Positions 55,050 through 63,720 of a stretch of 64,000 nt of DNA are shown here, one piece after another (the stretch's first letter is position 1; every line of letters begins with the position of its first letter). Source of the DNA: Hydnum rufescens UP504 (Eukaryota; Basidiomycota; Agaricomycetes; Cantharellales; Hydnaceae); the NCBI GenBank assembly GCA_014904985.1, contig MU128941.1, positions 10,883 to 74,882 on the forward strand, in the 5' to 3' direction. The translations under genes and the position numbers were made by a program. The notes beneath the pieces were generated by a model. The model ran no database searches, was not told where the DNA came from, and worked only from the letters and a program-made list of their open reading frames with translations.

Positions 55050-55328
55050 ATGCCTTCCTCCAAATCCACCTCCAACTCCTACATCATGGCTGGCCCATTC
55101 CAATCCCATCCCCCAAACTCCTCCATTTCCACCGGCTCCAATCTCAGTGACCTCACAATGTCCAACAAATCTATTGTTCCTTATGACCTGGCTACTACAC
55201 ACCTTAGTGACTTGGCTCCAAATATCCTTCTTGGACCAGTCTTGGGTCCCTCTGGCAATGGAAGCCCTAATAGTAATGACCATTTCCAGCCCTTAGTGGC
55301 ATTATGGCACCTTTTGCAGTGGACTTGA
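55050..55328 (+). CDS. Hypothetical protein, 92 residues, possibly a truncated gag start
   Basis: The complete frame starts in a good context (ACC before ATG) about 85 bp after a TATA box. It is Ser/Pro/Asn-rich (MPSSKSTSNSYIMAGPF, IVPYDLATTHLSDLAPNILL), with no domain recognised. The next feature is a Copia-like LTR on the opposite strand. It may be the first codons of an element whose body is lost. Confidence 0.35.
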   Translation: MPSSKSTSNSYIMAGPFQSHPPNSSISTGSNLSDLTMSNKSIVPYDLATTHLSDLAPNILLGPVLGPSGNGSPNSNDHFQPLVALWHLLQWT

Positions 55329-55383
55329 GACCCTTGCCATACTAAGCCAGATAGTGTTAAGGGTCATTCCTAGTACAGGGGAG

Positions 55384-55715
55384 TGATTATGTAATCAGGC
55401 CAAGTAGGAATGGGAAACCCTTAATATATCTGACGAGTGGATTCGCAAAGCGAATGATTACATAATGTCATGGAAGACAAGAACACAGAGACTAGAGCAA
55501 AAGGACTGAATTCCCAAGAGACTTGAGACAAGAGAGAATGAACAAAGAGAGAGTCAGGTACAGACATATATTCTCGATCTTTCTAAGGAGCTAGAGTAAT
55601 GGAGATAGCTACTTATATAGAGATCAAGGACAATAAGGGAGGAAATACAATAAGGTGAGGGGGATGAGGTCATGTGATGGGGTTATGTAAGAGGTTGTGA
55701 GTACAACTCGTAACA
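55384..55715 (-). mobile_element. Solo or terminal LTR, probably Ty1/Copia type
   Basis: On the minus strand it runs TGTTACGAGTTGTACTC (55,715) to TAATCA (55,384), 332 bp. AAAGGGGGGGTAC lies directly upstream as a polypurine tract, and TATATAAG (about 55,612-55,619, minus) is a promoter. No matching second LTR or target duplication was found. It contains the inverted pair ATTATGTAATC/GATTACATAAT (55,387-55,397; 55,456-55,466). The orientation is inferred from the purine tract and TATA box. Confidence 0.5.
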
Positions 55716-56049
55716 GTACCCCCCCTTTAAAGCATGGAGCCCTTGGAGTGCCTTATTTAAGGGGTTGAAAGTGAAAGAAGAAATAGGAGAGAATGAGGAA
55801 TCCCCAAGAGGGCACCTCAGTCAGCCACTTAGAGGGGCCTTAATAGGTATGTCAAACTGCATCAAATCAAAAGCTTAAGAGGCATCAAAATCCTTTGATA
55901 TCAAATAATTTCAAGAGGGTGACCTTAGGTCAATCCATAAGTCTGCCCATAGGCATTTTGATATTAAACTCATATTTGGCTGGGGGTATTGGGGTAGGTC
56001 CCAGCAAGCCCGGGAATGCCCCCAAGTGGGTCAACGGGCTATATGGGCT
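55716..56049. other. No gene seen
   Basis: The first 15 bp are the purine tract of the LTR (minus strand). The rest has TTTGATATCAAAT-type short palindromes (55,890-55,980) resembling 60,490-60,620, on the other side of the hairpin array. The similarity suggests the array sits inside a repeated host sequence. Confidence 0.35.
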
Positions 56050-56329
56050 TATCAGCAGCTAAATTATCTTATTGTTTATTCTCATCAATAATTATTAATA
56101 TTATACATATTTCCCCCTGCCTACAAGGGGGGGTTGCACCCAGCAGGGCCATGCCCCATCTGGTGGCCACACCCTTCATTTTACCCACGCATTTCATCTG
56201 GGGGCCATTCTTGCAGGTGTTTGGTCGGCGGGGTTGCGGGTTGCTTCGTTCAGAGTCATGGGGGTTGCTTCGTTTGGGGTTGCGTGTTTTGGTTGGCCAA
56301 GAGTTGGGGATGGCGCAGGTAGTGGGCAC

Positions 56330-56442
56330 CTACGTTAAATAAAGTACTACCTTAGTAAAAATAAAAATAAAAGAAAACCAATGCAAAAGGAGCAGCCTAT
56401 GCTGCTCCTTTTGCATGGTCAGACATGTACATATATACTTAC
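56330..56442 (-). other. Hairpin intron, left arm 8
   Basis: Donor GTAAGT (minus) at 56,442, acceptor GTAG at 56,330. Stem ATGCAAAAGGAGCAGC, loop CTAT, 56,381-56,416, perfect 16-bp pairing. Confidence 0.62.
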
Positions 56443-56645
56443 TTTCAAGATTACCACACACCCACAGTAGCAGGTGTGTGGCTCTTTATTTCCTCTGCAG
56501 CTTCATGTGTGCGTCCTCATTCCTTCACCCATTTTCATTCTCATGGCAGTACATGTTCGTACACAGGCTTTTGTTGGCAAGTGGAGGGTGAGCAGGTTTG
56601 GGCTCATGGTTCTGTGGTTCACACATTGGGGTGGGGCATCTTGGC

Positions 56646-56743
56646 CTAGAATAAAAGATAAGTTAGTTTAAAAAAACTTGCGCAAAAAGAGCAGCGACTG
56701 CTGCTCTTTTTGCACATTTGTAGCTATTGACAAAATACATACT
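56646..56743 (-). other. Hairpin intron, left arm 7
   Basis: Donor GTATGT, CTAAC box, acceptor TTCTAG. Stem-loop at about 56,679-56,714 (GCAAAAAGAGCAGC, loop GACT). Confidence 0.62.
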
Positions 56744-56935
56744 TTATGTGGCCACACTCCCGCTGCAGCAGGTGTGTGGCTCCCTCATTTTCCCTGTGGC
56801 TTCAGGCATGCATTGTCCTTCGTTCATTGGTGTGTTCATGCGTAATGGGGTGTGGGGCTTCGTGGGGTCTTGGTGGGTCTGCGGGTTTGGGTTTGTGGCT
56901 GCGTGACTTCGCGCATTGGGGTGGGATATGTTGAC

Positions 56936-57037
56936 CTAGAATAATATATGTTAGTTGGAATCAAAGGAAGCAGTGCCAGAAGAGCAGCAGTTGCTGCTCT
57001 TCTGGCATGGTTGTACATCTTATAATAAGAAACTTAC
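56936..57037 (-). other. Hairpin intron, left arm 6
   Basis: Donor GTAAGT, CTAAC box, acceptor TTCTAG. Stem-loop 56,974-57,007 (TGCCAGAAGAGCAGC, loop AGTT). Confidence 0.65.
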
Positions 57038-57199
57038 AAGGTATTACCACACACCTGCTGTGGTGGGTGTATGGTATGAGATTTTGTCGATAGTTGTATT
57101 CGGGGCCGGGTACTTGGGGCTTGGGCGGCTGTGTGTTGAGTTCCATGCTGGGGGCTCGGCCATGTCCTCATCAGGCAGGTTTTCATGTAGGGAAGGCAC

Positions 57200-57308
57200 C
57201 TAGAACAGTGAAGAATAATACATCAATAAAAAAAAAGTAACAGAGGGGTGCCAAAAGAGCAGCTTCTGCTGCTCTTTTGGCACCGGTGGGATTAGATGTA
57301 CCCGATAC
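57200..57308 (-). other. Hairpin intron, left arm 5
   Basis: Acceptor TTCTAG. The donor is less certain (GTATCG). Stem-loop 57,247-57,284, 17-bp perfect stem GGTGCCAAAAGAGCAGC. Confidence 0.55.
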
Positions 57309-57468
57309 TACCACACACCCGCTGAAGGGGTGTGTGGCACTGTATTCGATTCGTTGTCACATAGGTTTTGAGGGTGGGGGTCTTCCGTAGCTGCATGCAT
57401 GCCCGTATTTCGCCCTGGGCCTTGTCGGTGCATTCCTTGGGCAGGGGTTTGGCAGAGGGGGAAAGAGT

Positions 57469-57575
57469 CTAGAATAATAAGATGTTAGTAAAAAAAATAA
57501 CACAAACAATGCCAAAAGAGCAGCTAGTGCTGCTCTTTTGGTGTCGTGGTACACCGCGTAATGAAGGAAACTCAC
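57469..57575 (-). other. Hairpin intron, left arm 4
   Basis: Donor GTGAGT, CTAAC box, acceptor TTCTAG. Stem-loop 57,511-57,542. Confidence 0.63.
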
Positions 57576-57754
57576 CTGATAGTGCCACACACCCACTGAA
57601 GCGGGCATGTGGCACCGTATTCGATTGGTCATTGTGTAGGTTGTGGATACTTGAGGGTCAGGGTCTTGGGTGGCTGTGCACGTGCCCGTATTTCATTCTG
57701 GGCCTTGTTTATGTATTCTTCAGGTGGGTGGGGTTTTGCGGTGGGAGAAAGGAT

Positions 57755-57851
57755 CTAGAATAATAAGCATGTTAATAAAAAAAAGAATCCCAGCAACGCC
57801 AAAAGAGCAGCTGGTGCTGCTCTTTTGGCGTTGTAGTAATAGAAAACTCAC
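57755..57851 (-). other. Hairpin intron, left arm 3
   Basis: Donor GTGAGT, TTAAC box, acceptor TTCTAG. Perfect 18-bp stem (CAACGCCAAAAGAGCAGC) at 57,794-57,833. Confidence 0.63.
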
Positions 57852-57999
57852 CTACACACCTGCCGGAGCGGGTGTGTGGTATCGTATTGGTGGTTGTGGT
57901 GGTTGCGGGCGTTCCAAGGCTGGGCTTTCGGGTGCCAGCATATATCGGTATTTCACCTCGGGCCTCATCTGTGGTGGCTTCAGGGGGGGGTTCACACAC

Positions 58000-58090
58000 C
58001 TAGAATATTAGCAAAAGAAAAAAAAACACCAAAAGAGCAGCTAGTGCTGCTCTTTTGGCATGTCTGAAACCATTAAAAAACAATACATAC
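58000..58090 (-). other. Hairpin intron, left arm 2
   Basis: Donor GTATGT, acceptor TTCTAG, 91 bp, the shortest of the arm. Stem-loop at about 58,029-58,059. Confidence 0.62.
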
Positions 58091-58256
58091 CTTATATGGC
58101 CACACACCTGCTGAAGCAGGTGTGTAGCTCTCTGTTTTCCCACTCTTCGTCATGGCTTCCTGTGGGTGTTGTTGTTGTTCATTCGTTTGCTCATTTGCTC
58201 ATTCATGTGCTTCCGTTCATGTGGTCATGTGCGGGGCATGGGTGGGACAGCTTGAC

Positions 58257-58369
58257 CTAGAATAGTAAATAAAAGCATTAGTAAAAAAATTAAAACCTGC
58301 ACAAAAAGAGCAGCTTTTGCTGCTCTTTTTGCGCTGATGTAGTGACTAGGAATTTTTTTTAAAACTCAC
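58257..58369 (-). other. Hairpin intron, left arm 1 (nearest the palindrome)
   Basis: Donor GTGAGT, CTAAT box, acceptor TTCTAG. Stem-loop 58,299-58,333 (GCACAAAAAGAGCAGC, loop TTTT). Confidence 0.63.
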
Positions 58370-58458
58370 CTCGTATGACCACACACCCACTGCAGCAGGT
58401 GTGCGGTTGTTTACTTGCCTTCTAGGCAGCTGTCTGCTCCTCGTTCGGTGGGTCATTG

Positions 58459-59144
58459 CATAGTTGCTAAGTGAGGCAACTTAATGCCAGCAATTGCCAG
58501 GATCCAAAAAGCACCCAAATGCTTGGTGCCACGAGTGCTGTATGAATTAGAAGCAAGTAACTAGGTGTATAATAAATAATAAATAAATCATATTTCCCAA
58601 AAAAATAAAGAAGACCATGACAATACTCAGAGTTCAATAAGGCATGATATGCTGCATTGAAAAGTGGATTGGGCAATTTGTACGGTTCAGAATCAGCCCA
58701 AATTTGAATATATTGCTGGCATACATGACCCCCTACATGGGCAATTAATTATTTCGGACACTCCCTTCATTTTTCAATTTTTTGTGCCCTCAATTCCCTA
58801 TTTAGGGAATTGAAGGCACAAAAAATTGAAAAATGAAGGGAGTGTCCGAAATAATTAATTGCCCATGTAGGGGGTCATGTATGCCAGCAATATATTCAAA
58901 TTTGGGCTGATTCTGAACCGTACAAATTGCCCAATCCACTTTTCAATGCAGCATATCATGCCTTATTGAACTCTGAGTATTGTCATGGTCTTCTTCATTT
59001 TTTTTGAGAAAATATGATTTATTTATTATTTATTATACACCTAGCTACTTGCTTCTGATTCATACAGCACTCATGGCGCCAGGCATTTGGGCACTTTTTG
59101 GATCCCGGCAATTGCCAGCATTGAGTTGCGTTACAACTACGCAG
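58459..59144. repeat. Central palindrome (foldback) of the divergent array
   Basis: Inverted repeat with arms of about 342 bp and a 2-bp loop at 58,801-58,802 (CAATTCCCTA TT TAGGGAATTG). The inner 200 bp are almost perfect; the outer 100 bp have scattered mismatches. Both ends carry GCAATTGCC(A/G)GGATCC-type sequence. No transposase frame is present. The left array is in minus orientation and the right array in plus, so both transcripts would start in or beside this palindrome. AT-rich TTATTTATTATTTATTATA on each arm could serve as a bidirectional core promoter (inference). Confidence 0.75.
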
Positions 59145-59205
59145 CCACTGCCCAACAAGGAAATAGACGACCACACACCCGCCGCTGCGGGTGTGTGGTC
59201 ACTAG

Positions 59206-59305
59206 GTGAGTTTTCTTGTAGTAGCTACAACAGCGCAAAAAGAGCAGCAAAAGCTGCTCTTTTTGTGCTGCTTTGAACTTATTTACTTACACACCCTGGT
59301 CCTAG
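59206..59305 (+). other. Hairpin intron, right arm 1
   Basis: Donor GTGAGT at 59,206, acceptor CCTAG ending 59,305. Stem-loop GCGCAAAAAGAGCAGC..GCTGCTCTTTTTGTGC at 59,234-59,269. Confidence 0.6.
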
Positions 59306-59816
59306 GTACCAGTTGACAACCAGCCAAACAATGAGGGCCCCAATGGGACCATGTCAGACAAAGAAAACCACGGCAACATGATGAACACAACGACCGCAAT
59401 GACCACAACGAACGCAACGACCACAGCAAATGTGACGAATGCGACGAATGCGACGAACATGGCGAATGCGACGACAACAGACGACAATGGGCCCAGTGAG
59501 CGACAGCATGAACCACACACCTGCCATAGCGGGTGTGTGGTTCTCTATATGAGATGAGTCCTCCCCCCCCCCAATGTCCCCAACCGCACAAAAAGAGCAG
59601 CAAAGGCTGCTCTTTTTGTGCTGGTTTTAATTTTAATTAATCTTATCTTTTATTGTACATGATCAAGGTAAAAACTCACCCAGTGACAACCCGGGGATAC
59701 GCCCAACAACAACCCAGCCCCAGAACACATACAAAGGACAACCCGTGACACGGACAAAACAAAAATGTGGAAACCCCATGCACCACACACGCTGAGGCAG
59801 GTGTGGTGATTTTGAA

Positions 59817-59934
59817 GTAAGTACTCTGGCTACCGGTACTGTCACACAAAAGGAGCAGCACCAGCTGCTCCTTTTGTGTGACTTTCCTCTTGTTTTATTT
59901 ATTTTTTCATTAACTAACACTGTTATTTTTCTAG
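59817..59934 (+). other. Hairpin intron, right arm 3
   Basis: Donor GTAAGT at 59,817, CTAAC box near 59,915, acceptor TTTTTCTAG ending 59,934. Perfect stem TCACACAAAAGGAGCAGC..GCTGCTCCTTTTGTGTGA at about 59,841-59,881. Very similar to the left-array intron at 2,171-2,275. Confidence 0.65.
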
Positions 59935-60434
59935 ATCTGCCCACAACGCCAGACCTGCCGCCCAAAACCCCGCAATCCCAAACCTGCCGAGTGAAACCCC
60001 GCGACCCCAAGCCGCTGTGGGAACAATGACCCACAAAACAGATGAAATGAAAGTGCGGGAACTCCACCACACACCCGCCTTAGCGGGTGTGTGGTGATTT
60101 AAAGGTAAGTACTTTTTTTCTTTTTCTTTTTTCACTAATGCTTTGTTATCCGAGCCCAGAACCAGTGACAATCCCCCAACTTGAAACTCACATGAACCAC
60201 GAACCGAAGGTCCACTGAACGAAATACAATGCCCAGGAATAACAACCCACGAAACAGATGAAATGAAAACACAGGAAGCCTGTGCACCACACCCACCTTA
60301 ATGGTGTAAGATAAGGTCTTTTTTATTGTTGTAGATACACTCGCACAGAAGGAGTAGCTGTGGCTACTCTTTCTGTGCCCTGTGGATGTATGTAAATAAT
60401 ATAGATAGTAATAAATAAATAAATAAATAACAGG

Positions 60435-61879
60435 CTGGTCAGACACTTCCATTGATCTCAAAAGGCATGTCATTTTGATGTTTGTATAGGACCTAATAGG
60501 CCTGTGTTCTCTTTGATATCAAATATTGATCAAAAGGGGCCTTTATATCGAACAAGTGCAGTTTTGACATAGTTTTGACATCAATTTGAGATCAAAGTAC
60601 GGACTTGAACTTTTACTAGGCTTTATTTGAGATCAAAGTACAGACTTGAGAATTCTGTTAGGCTTTATGCAAGTTTGGCCATCTGTCATTCATCCAATCA
60701 ATCAAAAAATTCGCAATGTTTCCTCAATTAATTTATCTTATATCCACATCGATCACCAGATTCTTAGAATATATAAAGTTTTGCACAATACAACTACTAT
60801 ATTTTCTGGCGTCTATTCATGAACATTATGTTAGATGAGCTATGGATTGATGGATCCACAGAGACGAATTATGCAGTAGTCATGACTAGGTTTATAGCAC
60901 TGAAAGCATGTCCAACAAGAGCCACACAGTAACTTAGATCGTGCAGCCGCGTCCATCACAGAGATCGAGCACCGCACGGTCTATCGAGTGCAGGTCAGAG
61001 GTTCGTGGTGCGCCGGAGGCGAGGGAATGTCAGAGTTCATATGGGTCCTCATTAGTGGCTGCTGAGGCGCTGCGCTAGCTCTGGCCCCTCATGATCTTTG
61101 GTCGCTCGGATCGAACTTACTTCTCTGTTCGGTGTAGCCAGATATGTTATGTCGCTTCACCCTGTGATGTACTTTCTTCCCTGGTGGCTTCCTTCCTCCC
61201 GCCCTGCTTTTGCCTGCTTTCTCACCATGGGCCTTGGTCCTTTTGGGTCCTCTGCGCTTGCTTGCCTGGTCCCCTCGTTGCACGCCCCCCTTCTGGCTCT
61301 CCGCTTCCTGCGGCGCTCGCTCCCGCCAGCCCCCGACGGTTGCGCTGGATTAACCTTTCTCCCTCTTGACAGCTTAATTCAGCAGCAGACTGTCTGTCGA
61401 ACAAACACCACTCGATAAACGCGTCAGCTCATCAGTCTTCTTTTCCTTGATAGTACCCTCCAAGCGCTGGAATACAATAAAGCCATCCCTCACGCTGGAC
61501 TCTCTTCTTTGCCCTTCTGCACATTGTACCAAAATTGCTTGCTGTAGACATACCCCTTACAATACAAATATCCTATATCCACATCACTCGAAAAATAAGC
61601 AGTCCTTCAGATTCTCTTTCTGAGATTAAGGGTTGCAGTCAGGATATGATCCTTTCAATTGCTGTGGCACCTTATGGTCTGAGAATGGTCGTGAACAACA
61701 TCGCTGCCTATGGTATACCTCATCATTCTGTCCACCCTTAACACTGGTCCAGTAAACTAACTCGATAGAAAAAAGCGAATTCCACCAGCTTCATTTCAGC
61801 CTCTCGACATACGTCTTTGTGCTTGACCTCAAGTCAGTCCTGGAGCCACTTCCCATTCCTACTTGCTTTTACCTGATCA
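60435..61879. other. No confident gene
   Basis: 60,580-60,660 has two copies of GAGATCAAAGTACNGACTTGA. A GC-rich block (60,940-61,420) carries overlapping open frames on both strands (92-106 codons) with Pro/Leu/Arg-rich content and no recognised domain. 61,440-61,880 is AT-richer, with no frame I can support. It may be the decayed downstream part of the KDZ fragment that follows. Confidence 0.4.
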
Positions 61880-62783
61880 ATATGTCCATCGAAGGTCAAG
61901 CACATAGAAGAGACGTCCAGTGATAACCTGACCTGCAGCCAGGATAAGTCGGCAAAGTTGGCTCCCAAAATCGTCCAAATCCTTCACCATCGTGGAGACC
62001 CCAATGCTCTGATTTACGTGATGGTACAGAGCTGGCATGCCACTGATGACATATGCATGGATATAGAAAGCCCCCGCACTCAAAGCGAGGCACTAGCCAT
62101 CTCTGGCTGAACTTCCAACTCTCTCAACTTTGATCCATCTGACAGTCCAACTAATCAATACGAAAACTAAAAGAGTCATCCAAGCCCTATCCAAACGGAA
62201 CCAAAGTAAACCAGTGAAAAATAACGTCACTAAGACAACCCGTCATCAGAGGATAGAGGCGATCAAACGCCACCAACTATAGAACCTGGCTTCTCGCCCG
62301 GAGTCACAATGCTTGCTACTGCAAGTGGCAAATCATGCAGCACAAAGAGAGCCATGACCCCAGTGTCTCAAAAAACTGTGTTGATGCCTTAACCCGATCT
62401 CCATCAGCTGCAATGAATGACTCCCTACATGCATCATATGCTGAGTTCGGTGCATGGAGACCTGGTTCAACCTTATCAACCTCAGAGGGATCTCCATCAA
62501 AATCGTGAGTGTCTGCTTTCCGCTTCTGGCCAGCATGTGATGATCTGGCAGGTCGCATCTCTGACATTCTCCTCTCCCACTGCTCAAGGTACCCCCTTGC
62601 TAAAACAATTGTCCCAGGGGCAATAATCGGAGGATGTGATTCCGCTCCCCCTTCATGTCCAGCTCGTCGATCTCTATCACGGATCCATTTGAGTTGGAAG
62701 TTTCCATCAATACAAACAATTGCCTGGACTCTGTAGGTTCCAATACAATTAGATTAGATATCACATCAATGCCATCGATAATA
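61880..62783 (-). pseudogene. KDZ transposase (CxC1 type), central fragment
   Basis: Minus strand from the sequencing gap leftwards: VQAIVCIDGNFQLKWIRDRD (first Asp block; compare CLDACFAIRRNKDYDRR at 51,940), IIAPGTIVLARGYLEQWERR, a KRKADTHDF linker, then HAPNSAYDACRESFIAADGD, RVKASTQFFETLG, and after a break FLYPCICHQWHA and LHDGEGFGRFWEPTLPT (Glu block, GEG retained). The order agrees with the 51.9-52.7 kb copy. The segment between the FFETLG block and CICHQWHA is degraded, and no C-terminus follows. The 5' side is lost in the run of N. Confidence 0.8.
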
Positions 62784-62808
62784 NNNNNNNNNNNNNNNNN
62801 NNNNNNNN
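62784..62808. other. Assembly gap (25 N)
   Basis: Fixed-size N run of unknown true length between two KDZ fragments whose order is inconsistent with one gene. Confidence 0.99.
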
Positions 62809-62851
62809 AATAACAACTAAAGAATTATTACTAGGAAAATGAATCATAATC

Positions 62852-63720
62852 CTAGGCTTCTTCTACACTAGCTTGATCCATAGCAACTATCAACTGGCCT
62901 CCTGTGGCTTGAAGGATCTCCAACTCTCCACCCTCTGTATCATCAGAACTTGCATCAGAATCATAGTCTGCAGATGATCTCTCATTCCTTCGAGTAGTCA
63001 GGGGAGGCTGGAGATCTGATATGGCAAGTAGCATCAAAATCCTTTCATGTTGAACCTGAGTCCAAACAGCATGGTGTTCTTGCAGTGGCAAGGCCTGCAA
63101 TATTATCCCAAGAAGGAGCACCAGATGAGATAGGAACCTGGACCATGTCCTTTTTCCAAGCTGTCATCCACTCATACAGCTGGTTTGCCTGGTGAAGTGC
63201 AAAATATGATACATCTTCATCTTCAGACCCCATGAATACCTCCAATCACACGAGAATGACTCCCTCCACAGAACAAGCTTGAAGATTGCATTGCTTCAGC
63301 CTTGCATTATCAAGCTCCTGGCGGCAGTTGGCTATCCCTTGTGAGAGCCGGATACCTCTTTGACTGAAGGCGTCACCCCAGCCTGGGGGCAGCAACCATA
63401 GGAAAATCTGTGATATCACCGTCTTGAATCCTCCCAAATATCCTGAACCACATCAAGTTGGTAGGTCCTCCATTTGTGAGCATAGGAGGAACATATGCCC
63501 CCCTCCGAATACCTTCCTTTCCCCCGAGTGCCACCAGTCCTTCAACTTTGATTGTATTTCTTAACTGTGGCTTCAATTCCTCCAAGACTGCTTTTGACTC
63601 TTTCTCAACATGGGCCTTGGTCTTTTGGTCCAATATGCGACTTGAATTTGCACGGTCCAAAGTTTCAAGCTCAAACTTCCCTGGCTTTTTTTTTCCTTCC
63701 AGCTTTTCCCTTGGAGGAAG
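62852..63720 (-). pseudogene. KDZ transposase, C-terminal fragment of another copy
   Basis: Minus strand from 63,720: KFELETLDRANSSRILDQKT, then RNTIKVEGLVALGGKEGIRR, GIRLSQGIANCRQELDNARL and SEDEDVSYFALHQANQLYEW, ending in an acidic tail (SSADYDSDASSDDTEGGELE, near 62,930-63,000). These match, in order, the C-terminal third of the CxC1 KDZ at 53,230-54,234 (NFEMDNL.., RGRRGIP.., LTNCRDELSLCERELY, GDPDVHFLMLERVQWL). Frames are shifted several times. Because a C-terminus lies upstream of a central region across the gap, this is a second copy or a misjoin. Confidence 0.68.

Larger units (their letters stand above)
56050..58458 (-). ncRNA. Leftward arm of the divergent hairpin/intron array
   Basis: Read on the minus strand, this is a chain of eight introns of 91-113 bp and exons of about 148-203 bp, starting at the central palindrome (58,458) and ending in a terminal exon with AATAAA (plus coordinates about 56,075-56,080). 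Every intron has a GTAAGT/GTGAGT/GTATGT donor and a TAG acceptor, most have a CTAAC or CTAAT box, and all hold a stem-loop (core AAAAGAGCAGC..GCTGCTCTTTT). Nearly every exon ends, about 10-20 nt before the donor, in a second stem-loop CCACACACCNGC..GC(A/G)GGTGTGTGG. Exon lengths (203, 192, 162, 160, 179, 148, 166) do not keep frame, so a spliced non-coding RNA is more likely than a protein. This is inferred, with no expression evidence. Confidence 0.55.
59145..60434 (+). ncRNA. Rightward arm of the divergent hairpin/intron array
   Basis: Plus-strand mirror of the left arm, beginning with an exon that ends in GACCACACACCCGC..GCGGGTGTGTGGTC (59,169-59,200). Introns with stem-loops follow at 59,206-59,305, about 59,545-59,672 (donor weak) and 59,817-59,934, and a further donor lies at 60,105. 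Exon stem-loops lie near 59,513-59,541, 59,781-59,809 and 60,065-60,095. A last stem-loop CGCACAGAAGGAGTAGC..GCTACTCTTTCTGTGC (60,342-60,378) is followed by repeated AATAAA (60,408-60,432) and CAGGCTGGTCAG. Units here are more degenerate than in the left arm. Confidence 0.52.

Noticed and set aside
56950..58020. Short frames containing HTPAVAGVW-like and MPKEQLVLLFW-like peptides recurring many times
   Set aside because: They are translations of the two stem-loops, appear on both strands because stems are self-complementary, and do not connect in frame between units.
56330..59934. Tandem Helitron 3' ends (hairpin followed by CTAG)
   Set aside because: Hairpin-to-CTAG distance is 30-60 bp instead of about 10-12. 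A donor site and branch-site box accompany each unit, and no 5' TC end or Rep/helicase was seen.
56380..60380. CRISPR-like array
   Set aside because: The genome is eukaryotic. Repeats are imperfect stem-loops in exon/intron context with variable 90-200 bp spacing and no unique spacers of uniform length.
61091..61418. Open frames of 92-106 codons in the GC-rich block
   Set aside because: Both strands are open with low-information Pro/Leu/Arg composition, and there is no splice structure or domain.
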